From Taxillus chinensis (taxonomy: Eukaryota > Streptophyta > Magnoliopsida > Santalales > Loranthaceae): a stretch of DNA of 64,000 nt. The notes beneath the pieces were generated by a model. That model did not search any database. It saw only the letters and a list, made by a program, of their open reading frames with translations, and was not told where the DNA came from. How positions within the stretch are numbered: the first letter of the stretch is position 1; each line of letters opens with the position of its first letter. The translations under genes and the position numbers were made by a program. Positions 1 through 10,520 of this stretch are shown piece after piece. The stretch lies in assembly GCA_023512835.1 (NCBI GenBank), contig CM042088.1, positions 41,371,524-41,435,523 of the forward strand. Reading direction: 5' to 3'.

Positions 1-1069
1 AACACCTTACTACTCATCTATTGGTTCATTTGCAATCCTATTTGTGCATAATAGAGCCAAATAAATTCTAACTATTTATATCTATTTTATATTGTAAAGG
101 ACATGTTTTTCCTTCACCCAAAAATAATAGGACACGTGTCATATTTTCCACAACAGCATTGTTGCATAAAGAGATAAATTATAAAATATTGTTTCATCAT
201 TCTTTTTTCTATATTATATAATATTTTTTCTTTTTATATTTTTTTCTCTTTCATATATGTGTTAATAGGCGTGGGCGTATTAATCAGATAAATAATTTAG
301 AGTTTATATTAAATATATATATATTTTGTGGATGTGTTTGATAGTATGAGAAGAATCGTAAATTGGTAATGACAATGCGATGTCAAGTTTTTAGCACAAA
401 ATCTTTTAGTATAGGCCGATAAATTAGTATTTAATAGTTTAAATTAAAATTTTTATTCAACAATTAAATGATAATTTTATTTTAGAAAATTCTAGGTCTT
501 ACGTTTTCATTTTAATAAAATATTCGATATGTTTATATATATGAAGATGTAATATTTTATTGAAGTTTTATTTTAGAAAATTCTAGTTCGTATAAAATCT
601 GTATGTTTTGCTTTATAACAACTAATGAAATTTAACTAATTGTTATATTATTCAAAATTAATTGAATGATTAAGAACTAGTAATATTATATATACAGTAA
701 AAAAATGTAAAATTATTGGTATCAATTTTAAAAGTACAAATATACTTTATTATAGTATAAAAGTAATTAATTTCAAGGTTTTATATAATATAAATAAAAA
801 AAATATGCATTAGCATATTAAATAAGAAAATCATTACTCTATTATAATATTATTTTTTAAAATAATTAATCGGATAAATTTAAAATAATTTATGAATGAT
901 AAAAATTTATTAAGGTAATTTTTTTAATAATTATGTTTTAAAAAAAGAAAATAGAACTTGCCGAATAGTGGTGTGAATAAAAAAGTAAACAGCTTATTCG
1001 GGGGGAAAAAAAATGTACACACAATCGTAGCCTTAGACCAGTCACCGACCCCAGCCGGCCCGTCGTCCG

Positions 1070-1077
1070 TATTTATA
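1070..1077 (+). promoter_or_regulatory. Putative TATA box of the RZ-1-like gene
   Basis: A TATTTATA motif lies in a short GC-richer stretch just upstream of the presumed leader exon. About 85 bases downstream is a strong 5' splice site (CCAAG|GTACG, intron from 1163). A matching 3' splice site (CTCCAG|GTC) ends at 2293, so the leader would be roughly 1100-1162 joined to 2294-2393 before the ATG at 2394. A leader intron is common in plant glycine-rich RNA-binding protein genes. The transcription start is inferred. Confidence 0.4.
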
Positions 1078-2393
1078 CTACCGCACGCACCCTTTCCCCG
1101 CTGCTCCCGGCGCTCGTCTTCTCCGTTGCCGTGTCTTCGAACGATTTGTTTCGTCTTCCAAGGTACGAAAAGTAGTTCGTCTCGTTTTCTTATTCAGTCT
1201 CTGTATATGTTGAATCGAACGGTTGGCTGTTATAATATGTGCCGTCTATGTTCTAGATTTGTTGTTGCATCTGCCTGTCTTCTGATTGCCGTCGGATCCG
1301 AGTAGCTAGCTATTTGACTTGTTCGATTGAGTAGTTTTATTGATGTGGGTGGTTTGGCTTTTTACTTCATGATCCGATGGAACCCTAACTTGGATGAAGC
1401 ATGCTTGTAATTGTCTGTACTAAGTGTGGTTTACGCGGCGTGAATTTGATTGGGAGGAGGGGGGGGGGGGTGATAATCTACACTTGCGGTAAAAGGAGGT
1501 TAGGTACGAAGCGAGATGACACAAGGCACTCTTTTATAAACTGACACTTCTGTTTGGATGTATTTTGTGGAAGATCGAGTAATCAAGTGTTGTGTCTTTT
1601 GCTGATGAGTGGTGAGCTGAGATTTTAGTAAAATTGTTAATCCTGCTATCAGTAATGAATGTGATGATCCTTGTCAATTATGATTTACGGTAGAGCGTGA
1701 ATGTATTGAAGGTATCTTAAAAATGACAGTGATAAAAATTATTAGGCTCGTGTGTATTCAAAGCGGAATACAATTTTATTATGGTACAAAAATTATGGCC
1801 TTTTGCGCGTAAAGAAACATGATGGTTATTTTCCTGAATAGAAAGACGTTTTATAACTGCCAAGACTGTACGAACTTGATTTTAAATTTAGTATCCTGTA
1901 TCTCTCCTGAGTTTGAGATTTATACCAAACATGTTAATTTATAAGTGCTAAGTAGATCAATACTATATAAACATAATAAGTTAACAGAGTTATATCAGCA
2001 TCACAGGAATCTTATTGGTCGGTTTTCTGAGTTTTTTTTGTCTGCTTGTTGTAATGTTGTACAATGATTTCTTATTTTTGCTTTTGTTTTTGTTCTAGTT
2101 GATAAACTTCAGTTGTCTTTCTAAAGGTAGGCAATTGTTTATGTTCTCGCAATGCATTTAGGAATAGTTTAAGTGATTTATCAGGTAATGATAGGCTATT
2201 GTTTCTGGGTAATGTCTCATCCACTGCTAAAAGCAGTTTCGTTTATTGCAATTCATTAGAATAATCTATTGTAGTTTTTGTTCACTTCTCCAGGTCTACT
2301 CTGTTAAGGCGACTCATTGCAAATAATACAATTTGATTTCTGTAAACTAATTCTGGTTACTGAACAATAGAAGTAACAGGTATAAGCAAAATA

Positions 2394-5300
2394 ATGTCGG
2401 ATGAATTGGAGAACCGCTGTTTTATTGGAAATCTATCATGGACAACCTCTGATAGAAATCTGAAGGATGCATTTACCAAGTTTGGTCATCTTTCTGAGGC
2501 AAAGGTAAGCCTTTTATATATATATAAGTTTTAGGCTCACTGGCTTTAGAGGGAAGCTTCCTTCATACACATATGTTTTCTTTTATATATATAAAAGAAA
2601 AAAATAAGCTAAATTTAAGATTACAAATTTTATTTCTTATGTGTTAAATGTGATGCTTAATTTGAAAGTATTTCATTTTTTAGTTAGTTACTATTATGTT
2701 TATCCTTATTTTTTATATAGTTGTAGCTAAAATGACACATTTTCATTTATAAGGCACTTAACTAATATATTCTTGTTGATGTTGGCGAATATGTTATTGT
2801 GTTTTTGTTAGTGACATTGATTATGATCTAACAATAATTTAGAGTTGGATGACAGAATTTATTCAAATCTTAATCAAACAATTTCAAGTAATTAATTAAA
2901 AAAGGCGATTTATAAAGAAAACCCTCATTTGGTCAAGTTTATTGAATTTTTCAAAGATAATCCCTAAATACGTGGCTGAATAGCCTTATATAGGCAGAGG
3001 CCTAATATAATATAAACTCTAACACTAATAACCCTTGTGGCCCTATTATAATTCAAATAAATTAATAAATTAATTATAAAGTCAAATAACCCTAATAATT
3101 GCTTAATAGAAGAAGTTGAACTGCGCTATGCTTGACTCTTGAACTGCTTGAAACATTCTCCTAACAATCGTGGAAATGGTTGTTGTGGATGTTCCATGCA
3201 TGGTGTTTGACCAAGATGTTTCGGCTCATGTTGCTTGAAACGTCTTATTCGAGTTTGGTGTATTTTTGAGCTTAGTTTTGCCTTTGAGTATGCTTTGTGT
3301 CTCAACATTTCCTAGCTCTACAAGATTGTCTTTGTCCTCAAAAGTAATTTTTGAAAAATGGTCCATCATATTGTCATAACTCATAATCTTCCTTCTCTAG
3401 GAACTCTCCCTTTGTAACACCTCTCTCATTTGAGCTTCACAATGCTTAATGTTTTTAGGAAGTAAGGCAGTCCATGACATTTTTTTTGGGTCAATTTGAA
3501 TTCTATTGTCATGACATTATAATTTATAACCACCTTGTTGATATTCTTCAATCAAGCATTGCCTAACACTGCAACTACTTTCACTCGTAACATAGTTTTT
3601 AAGGCGTATGCCTACGTGCCGACTAGGTGCTAGGCATTGGAGAGAATGCTAGGCGTCATGGCACCTAGTTTGAAGAGAGAAAGGCACTTGCCTAGTCGTC
3701 TGGGTGAGCACTTAAGTGGCATCATTGCCCAGGCGTTGCTTGAGCAATGTTTTTTTTAAATTGTTTTTTGAAGGGATAGCAAAAAACGGTGACATTTCTT
3801 ACCTACACATCAAACGTCCTTTGTTGACATCTTTTACGCAGCTAGAGCATCTTTTGCCACAACCTAGAGTTTTCTCTCTCATCTTCGATCTTCTCTCCAT
3901 GCAGCGAAATTGTTGTTGCCAGAAGCATCATCTTTCTTCAATCGTTTATGTGTGATCGTCATCGTCTAGTGGTTGTCGCCATCGCTAGCCACTCGTTGTT
4001 ATTAGTTAGTCGCCGTTGTTAGCCAGTCTTGCCCATCACTCGTATGTTTAATAGTTCAAGTACTGAGTTAGTTTTATTTAATTAAAATTATTTAATTAGA
4101 TTTTATGTATTTAATTTAATTTGTTCTGTGGTTTAAGTAATTGTTTGTGAAAGTGAAACAAAAATAATTTAATTTATTATATTCCTACATTACATTTATG
4201 AATTCCTACGTTGTGAGATTCGTATATAAAATAAATATATTATAAAGTATAAATGCCTAGACCGCCTTGGAAATGCCCACCCAACCTAGACCCTCTAACG
4301 CCTAGACGTCTTGAAAACTATATCCTGCAAATCAATAGCAATCTTAACTTCTTGTACGTTCATCTTTACATCACGAACTACTTTCTCACTCTGAAGTTTT
4401 TCTCCATTAGCCACCTTCTCATCAAATTGTGATCTGTCAGTTCCTTGCAAACAAACTTTTCTTTCATCATGTTTACATTAATGAAATTGTGAGAGGAACC
4501 GAAATCTACTACCATTTAACCTCAACAATACCAATTCATGCCTTGAAATTGGCATTACCATCAAGGTAAATGCGTGTCATTGTAACTCGATTGACCCTTG
4601 TCATGTCGTATATTCGGAAGTAGTGGTCTACCTTGTCCAATCACTTATATGGATTTCCATATTTGAAGTGCGGAAATTTAATCTTCGGCTTTTAAGGCCC
4701 CAATCATGGAGCCTTTTACGTTCATAGTTTGCAGCACCTCTCCTTGGTTCCCTTTATTGCCCAAAATTCGGTCTTTGATCGTTTGGTGTCTTAGATTCCT
4801 CGCCTTGCAACCATCGGTCTACCACTAAGGGCTCATGCTCCACACAATTAATGGTTGGTTTGGGATCATCTTCATCGCTAGTTGAGATTCTTGAGAACAC
4901 TCCGATGCCATGATCTACGTGATCTTCGTTCGTTCCCTTGAGTTCATTGCCTGCCTGTCCTCTCGCCCTAACCCTAATTCCTTTATTCCTCCATCCCTCT
5001 AGCCCACCCGAATCCATAACCCAACCCTCTTTCCCTTAGCTGAAGCCCACCTTCTCGGACCCACATCCTCCCAGCCCACTTGCTCTTTCCCCATCTGCAT
5101 CCATCCTGGCCTGCTAATCCAGCCCAAGCCCAATCCTATCTCTCTCCTCTCCTCACTTACTAGAGCCCACCATTCTTTCACAAATACAGCCCACCCCATT
5201 ACCTGAGCCCATCTCCCCCTTAGCCTGGCTTCCCCCTTTCCCTCCCCCATTGCTCCCAAGCATTGACCTTCCTCCTCTTCGCCCAACGCCCTCGGATCTC

Positions 5301-8300
5301 CCCGTAGATCGTAGCTTGCCGCCAGCCCTTCTCCTTCCTCCTAGCGCTCTTGCGACCATCCTTCCCACTACTTTGTCGGACCCTACTCGGTCTTCTCCAC
5401 CGGCCGGCGTTGTCTCGCCTAGTGAACTGTTTGTCCTTGGCCAGTTTTGTCTGCTGCCCTCTCCGGGCCTCTCTTGGGGTTGGTGGCAGCTCGTTTAGAT
5501 CCTTCAACACCGATCCTTCTATGTGCTGGGATAATGATGTAGCGTTGGCTAAAGGGAATCCGCTAGGTGGCCAAGATGATCAGCTTGCTGCTGGTTTGCT
5601 GGTTGATGCTCTTTATGGGGAGTCTTGTTTCCTTGTTACCTCCGATTGTCCGGCAGAGGCAGAGTCAGAGCCGCAGTGGTTACGATCCCACAAGGCCATT
5701 GGAAAGGTGTTAGGGGTGAGTTACAAGGGATTTGACCTTGCTACCTTCAATTTGTTGCTGGATATCAAAGCTAGGCATCAAGCTCGGAAGGCTTCTACCT
5801 CGTCTTCTCGGTCGTTCGCGAGCACGAGATCTAAAAGTGTGTGGGAGCTTAAAAGGCTGGCCTCTTCGATTAATTATGATGTTAGGGTTTCTCGGACTTC
5901 TATGCTGAGATAGTTGGGCTCTTTTTTTTGATAATTAAAAAAAATTATTAATATAAGAAAAACGCACACAAGTCGTGTGCGCGAAAAGAACATACAATAT
6001 CAAAGTCAAAAAGAGCACCATGAACAATATTAGAAATAGACAAACGAGACAACATTAGGCTTTGTTTTAGACTTCTTGTGATTTCCTTGTAATATTTGTA
6101 TGAGTCTTTTTCTTATTGGGTAAGGCTATACCCTACCTAATTTGCTTGTATCCTTTTCTTTCTTTAATTTAATATTTTTTTTACTTAAAAAAAGAAAAGA
6201 GTTCATTGCCCACCTATAGATTCTTTCCTATTGTGTGCTATTAACAGATGATGAAGTTTTCAACTATTCAGATGCGCAATGGGCTTCCATCAGATCAAAT
6301 ATGGATTTAGAAATGTAGTCTTAATCAAGGCTTCAAACCGTTATTTGTTTGTTTTTGTTTCTTTTCCCATAAATATTTGTGAAGCGTGAATTTGAGGAAC
6401 AATGAAGCTCTCACTAAAAAAATCGTATTTTGATTCTCAATAAGAACACATCTCAATAAAAGTAACAAATTGTTAAAGATTTTGATTAAATTGCAAGAAT
6501 AATTTAGAATTAGATAACGAAATTTATTCAAACCATAGTCTAAATAATTTTAAGTAATTAATTGGAAAAACTTATTGAAAGAAAAAATTCTAATTAGGCC
6601 AAGTTTATTGAACTATTTAAAGATAATTTTTAAATATGAGGCTTAATGGTCTTTATATAGGCATAGGGTTACTTGCCTTGTTCTATAGATTGTTTATTCT
6701 GTTATGCTCTTTCGAAGAGGTCTGGTTCAGTCGGACTCCATGGAATTGAATGGCAGGAAGCTGCCTAGCGGGGGCCTGGATGATGATGCGTATTAGCTGT
6801 TGATCTCTATCCGATTGGACTCAATTCCTCTGTAAAGCTCTTGGAGGATGGTGGGATCGGCGGCATAGCACCCCTGTGGGTTTGGGTGGTAGAGTGAACG
6901 ATGGTGCTTTAGTAGACAAGGTTGGGTTGGTAGCTATCTCGGTGTAACAGTTTCAATCGAAAGACATGAATGTAAATTTGATTTCTTTATGCAAGAAAAT
7001 GAATCTAAACCTTGGGTATGAGAGGAATCAATATAATAATCACATAGGAATCGTTGATTTCTTTCCTGTGTGCACACAAAACACGTGGAAGGAATGAATT
7101 TTAATTTATTTTCTCAAATAAGTAATAATCCTTATGCCCCTATTATAATTCAAACTTTGCTATGTTCGAATTGTGAACTGCTCAAATCCGCTAATGCTTG
7201 AAATGCTCTCTTGCGCATGGCGTTTCAAGCACAATGTTTTGGCTCATGCTGCCCAAAACGTCTGATTCGAGTCTGGTGTAGTTTCAAGCCTAGTGCTGTT
7301 TTCGAGTATGGTTTGCCTCTCAATAGTATCCTTGGCCTGGTGAATAGAATGAGAAAGGAAAAGAAAAATAATTTTCTAAACCTTATAAGCCTTTGTCCTT
7401 TCATTTAGTGTATAGTGATAAAAGGAGATTGAGAATTGTAGAGCGTAGATATTTTCTTACAGGCTGATCGAGAATTTTGTTTGAAATGTTGATCAATTAA
7501 AAAGAACTATAAGCAAATTTGGGTTATTATATTACAGCAACGCTTGCACTTGGGGTGGCCTACGTGTCACCCTAGTTAGTTATTTATGTATTTTTGATTT
7601 TCTTCAAGCTCTTCTTTCATCCCAATTCTTGGATGTTCTTGAATTTTATTTTATTTTATTTTTTGGCATTGACAATTACCAATGCTAAAACATAATGTTT
7701 CTTTGGGCTTGGGTCTATGTCAATGAAACACAATGTGATGATCAAATCAAAATAATTTGAAGCAAGTGCAGGGTTAGATATTCTCAGTAATCTAGATAGC
7801 TTATAGTCACTAATGTGTTCCTAACAGAGAATATGTTATTCAATAGGTAGTCTTTGACAAGTTTTCTGGACGCTCTCGTGGATTTGGCTTTGTCACTTTT
7901 GACGAAAAGAAAGCAATGGAAGATGCTATTGAGGCTATGAATGGAATTGATTTAGATGGGCGACCTATTACTGTTGATAAAGCTCAGCCTAATCCTAGTT
8001 CTGGTAGGGACAGTGACAGTTACCGTGACCGTGATCGTAATCGTGATTATGGTGGAGGTAGAGGATCTAATGGTGGAGATTGTTTCAAGTGTGGCAAACC
8101 AGGACACTTTGCAAGAGAGTGCCCTAGTGAAGGTGGAAGAAGTAGCAGCAGATATGGTGGCAGGGATGATAGATATGGCAGCCGGGATGATAGATATGGT
8201 GGAGGTGGAGGTGGCAGTGGAGGTAGTCGTTATGGTCCTAGCAGAACTGGAGATCGATTCGGAGGACGCAGCAAAGATGGCAGTCGTGGGGGTTCAGGAG

Positions 8301-8353
8301 GTGATCGATACAATCGTGATCGATCTGGACCATATGAGCGCCGAGGGGCATGA
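2394..8353 (+). CDS. RZ1A-like: RZ-1-type glycine-rich RNA-binding protein (RRM plus CCHC zinc knuckle)
   Basis: There are two coding exons, 2394-2504 and 7847-8353, joined in phase 0 (AAG|GTAAG donor, AATAG acceptor), giving 205 aa. The RRM covers about residues 7-84: RNP2 is CFIGNL (9-14, exon 1) and RNP1 is RGFGFVTF (48-55, exon 2), so the intron splits the domain. A linker rich in R, D and Y follows, then a CX2CX4HX4C knuckle (Cys116, Cys119, His124, Cys129). The tail is rich in G, R and S, with repeated DDRYG units. RZ-1 proteins are nuclear RNA-binding proteins linked to splicing and cold response. This copy is a little shorter than I recall for Arabidopsis RZ1A, mainly in the DDRY repeats. 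The ATG is the first in frame after the leader splice. The reading frame looks intact. The 5342-bp intron is filled with transposable elements, and whether it is spliced efficiently cannot be judged here. Confidence 0.92.
2810..3330 (-). repeat. Left LTR-like repeat (3' LTR in element orientation)
   Basis: This is one of the two diverged copies flanking the gypsy remnant. It aligns with 6470-6662 plus 7122-7345 at scattered blocks in the same order. It lacks the roughly 460-bp segment present in the other copy at about 6663-7121. The boundaries are approximate. Confidence 0.5.
3592..4322. mobile_element. Non-autonomous TIR element, probably hAT-type
   Basis: The left end begins ATAGTTTTTAAGGCG. 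The right end, reverse-complemented, begins ATAGTTTTCAAGACG. Both are followed by imperfect repeats rich in TAGGCG and CCTAG motifs. This AGTTTTCAAGGCG...CCTAGGCG pattern is a familiar end of plant hAT-like non-autonomous elements. Length is about 731 bp and no transposase frame is visible. A clean 8-bp target duplication is not evident. It lies inside the gypsy relic and is therefore younger. Confidence 0.55.
4395..4690 (-). pseudogene. gag / aspartic-protease relic of a Ty3/gypsy element
   Basis: On the minus strand, 4690-4558 reads as a gag segment: [14 protein letters not shown], a stop, then [13 protein letters not shown] and [12 protein letters not shown] followed by a stop. It fits the plant gypsy gag pattern (FDGxDPxxWL...YFxIY...YLEGxAxxW). 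Both stops sit where the family has tryptophan, so both look like TGG-to-TGA changes. Next, 4516-4395 reads [13 protein letters not shown] and onward, matching the D-S/T-G-S/T-HNFI active site of retroviral-type proteases, with serine after Asp replaced by phenylalanine. Family assignment rests on motif order. Confidence 0.6.
4940..4951. repeat. Target-site duplication, left copy, of the LINE at 4952-6198
   Basis: The sequence GAGTTCATTGCC is identical to 6199-6210 and directly flanks the LINE. Confidence 0.75.
4952..6198 (+). mobile_element. 5'-truncated L1-type LINE (ORF1 C-terminus plus 3' tail)
   Basis: The insert is bounded by a perfect 12-bp direct repeat, GAGTTCATTGCC (4940-4951 and 6199-6210), and ends in an A-rich tail. 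From about 5340 to 5913 an open frame encodes a proline-rich then acidic region. It ends [14 protein letters not shown]...ARHQARK...[12 protein letters not shown], the typical C-terminus of plant LINE ORF1. The 3' part matches the LINE 3' UTR style (CTTGTAATATTTGTATGAG, then CTTTAATTTAATA). At about 5937-6050 there is a segment like the reverse-complemented LINE 3' end (ACGCACACAAG), suggesting internal rearrangement or inversion at insertion. Confidence 0.75.
6199..6210. repeat. Target-site duplication, right copy, of the LINE at 4952-6198
   Basis: The sequence GAGTTCATTGCC follows the A-rich LINE tail and is identical to 4940-4951. Confidence 0.75.
6470..7345 (-). repeat. Right LTR-like repeat with an internal insertion of about 460 bp
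   Basis: The first part (to about 6662) and the last part (from about 7122) match the left repeat in order. The middle segment has no counterpart in the left repeat, so it is either a later insertion here or a deletion there. I could not assign that segment to a family. Confidence 0.48.
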
Positions 8354-8366
8354 GGATTCCAACTAT

Positions 8367-8467
8367 GTAAAAATGTTTCTTTGAATTTGGTATTGCTATA
8401 TATCCATATTTCTTATTATTAGGGATCTTTGTGGTTCTGATTGACCTTTCTTATTGTTTCAATGCAG
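8367..8467 (+). other. Probable intron in the 3' UTR of the RZ-1-like gene
   Basis: Thirteen bases after the TGA stop (8351-8353) the sequence reads CTAT|GTAAAAAT. A pyrimidine-rich tract ending TTCAATGCAG closes at 8467. The intron would be 101 bp, close enough to the stop that the usual 50-nt rule would not trigger nonsense-mediated decay. It is inferred from splice consensus only. Confidence 0.4.
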
Positions 8468-8499
8468 CTGATGAAGTGAAGTTGTGATGATACTGTATG

Positions 8500-10150
8500 G
8501 AAAGCGCCAAAGTTTGCTCTGGAATGTTTCTGCCTCGTTACTTTGGGATGGATCATTCCATGTTACTGGAACACTTACTGCAAGTGTGAAACTTGGCACA
8601 CATGTTCTACTATTTTATGTTCACAAGTGCTCAAATTGATGTTTTGGTCTGGAGGGTCCTAATGATTTCTTAACTGCACTTTGGAATTCGGTATTATGTT
8701 CTTTGAATGTCATTATTTGTTGCTGGATTTCTAATAACTTTTTCGCATTGATGATTGCAAATTTTCATTATTGGTGTTGCATGTCTAGTGAATGTTTTGA
8801 TAGGAGACAAGTTTTCTTGAGTTTGCACTTGGATGTATGGCAGGAAGACTTTTGGGGACTACCTGAGAAACTGCTTTGTTTTTTGGTGATTTTACATAAC
8901 ACTTTGAGGGTTTGGCGTCTGTTTGTTCTCACCTGGGATATAGTGGCAGTGTAATCTGCCCATTTGGCTTGCATGTTAACTGAATCAAATTGTCTTACTA
9001 AAAATACTGGAGTTTGACCTGGTAATATTTCCCTCATTTTCCTTTTTAATATATATATATATATATATATTACATGATGATCTCATGGGTGACGTGCCAT
9101 TTGTTGATGCTTAGTTCAATATTTAATTTTGTGAACCTTTTGGCAGGACACTGGCTATTAATGATCTTTTTGGTTATTGTTGGGTTTCGTTTTACTTCCT
9201 AGTAGGTGGATTTTAAAATGCAAAACCCGTACGTATTTTGGGCAGCATCGTAGCATCTGAATGGAAAAGTTCAGATGCTAAAAGCTGGTGGAAAAGTTCC
9301 ATTCTCCATGGACAGTAGGAGACGTTGTTTAAAAGCTCTTGAAGAGTTCAGCAACTGCCATCCGTTGTTTCTCTTATGATCATCTGCCCAACGTTGCTCT
9401 TCCTTCCAGAAAAGAGGCCTTTTATTGTTTTTTTCTTTGTCCTGTTTTGCTAATGAGATGTTGACTTCCTGATCGGTGACTGTCTTTCCCTGAATCCAAC
9501 TGTGGTTCCCAGCCTGCTTTCACCTCAAGGATGGGTGAACTTTCGTTTTCTGCCTGCTCGATCATTGCTTCCTCCTAGTGTGCCTTGGATCCTTGGGATT
9601 GCTGTTTGCCTTATCGTTCTTGGGGTTGCCTGGTTTCTGTGATTGCCTGACTGTTCCTGTTTTCGGGATTGCTTGATCGTTCTCGGGATTGATTGCCCGA
9701 GTGTTTTAGTGATTGCTTGATCGTTCTTGGGATTGCCTGATTGTTTTTGGTTTGTAGTGGGGAAGTGTGGGTGGCTGTATATTAGGGTTTGGGAGTTGTA
9801 GTTTTGGATTCTTGCAGTGGGGGTAAATTGCCTTTCTAGGACGCATGCATTTATTGATGCACTCTTAATTTCTGTAAGACCATGTTGAATATCTTAGTAG
9901 GTTTAAGGTTTAGGCCAATCTGGACTTTGCTTAATATGGTGGGCTACGATGCTATATCTGTATCATTTTTTTTCCTTTTAATTTTTTGTTTATCAAAATG
10001 GTTGGCTGCTCACTTTCATTTTTTAAGAATTTGTTTTGTACATGATTTCATGTCTCTTATTACGGTTAGTACAATTGTACGCTCATTGAGAATTTAAGAT
10101 CATAAGCTGTATCGAATGGAAAGGGAAAACTCATTTTTTAACTATAAGTT
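8500..10150. other. 3' flank of the RZ-1-like gene and unassigned sequence
   Basis: This stretch holds the likely end of the RZ-1 3' UTR, an (AT)n run at 9049-9070 and a minisatellite-like tract at 9590-9760. Short open frames here (for example 8703-8954) show no recognisable protein and no supporting exon structure. Confidence 0.5.
9590..9760. repeat. Degenerate minisatellite-like tract
   Basis: The motif GGGATTGCYTGATCGTTCT (variants with TTCGGGATT and TGATTGTTTTTGG) recurs about six times with irregular spacing. No gene or element is associated with it. Confidence 0.5.
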
Positions 10151-10154
10151 TTTA

Positions 10155-10520
10155 TTTGATACGCGAAATCATATTTGAAAAAAAAATCATTATGGAATAA
10201 GATTAAGAATCGCAATAAAAATTTTCATTACCGTGTTTGAAGATTTAGATGCCCACTACAGAATGCGATCATAGGAGTAGGAAGAGGAGGCTCCATTCTT
10301 TCCTAACTCTTACAGCTAGTGATCGTACTAGTAAATCTCTCTTTGTAAATTTGTAGGCATGGGGTTGGTGTAGATTTAGGCGGTGGGAAGAGAGAGCGTT
10401 GGAAAATATAATTTTTTTTCTTTTGATATAAACGGATGAGAATAATCGAGATCATGGAGTCTGTATCTTACATTTCTAGAGGAATCATCCATTTCTCCCT
10501 CCCGTCCATACGTATCAAAA
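10155..10520. mobile_element. Possible MITE with inverted TTTGATACG ends
   Basis: TATTTGATACGCGAAAT on the left is mirrored by TACGTATCAAAAGGAA on the right. The interior is AT-rich with a GC-richer middle and no coding frame. The inverted repeat is short and the target duplication unclear, so this is tentative. A related end (CGTATCAAATGAGC) occurs at 33219-33232. Confidence 0.25.

Larger units (their letters stand above)
2810..7345 (-). mobile_element. Decayed Ty3/gypsy-like LTR retrotransposon inside the RZ-1 intron
   Basis: Two diverged direct repeats flank the block: about 2810-3330 and about 6470-7345. Shared stretches include TTTATTCAAA, AAGTAATTAATT, CCTATTATAATTCAAA and TTCGAGT(T/C)TGGTGTA. 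Between them the minus strand encodes gag-like and aspartic-protease-like peptides (4395-4690), so the element runs right to left. The repeat at 6470-7345 would be the 5' LTR and the one at 2810-3330 the 3' LTR. I could not find reverse transcriptase or integrase, so most of pol is missing. Two later insertions sit inside it (a TIR element at 3592-4322 and a LINE at 4952-6198). Exact ends and the target duplication are too eroded to place. Confidence 0.62.

Noticed and set aside
5350..5913. A 187-codon plus-strand frame that could pass for a host gene
   Set aside because: Its C-terminus ([12 protein letters not shown]) is that of a LINE ORF1, and the segment is bounded by a target duplication.
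9049..9070. Dinucleotide runs as regulatory or CRISPR-like repeats
   Set aside because: They are simple microsatellites. There is no repeat-spacer structure anywhere in the window.
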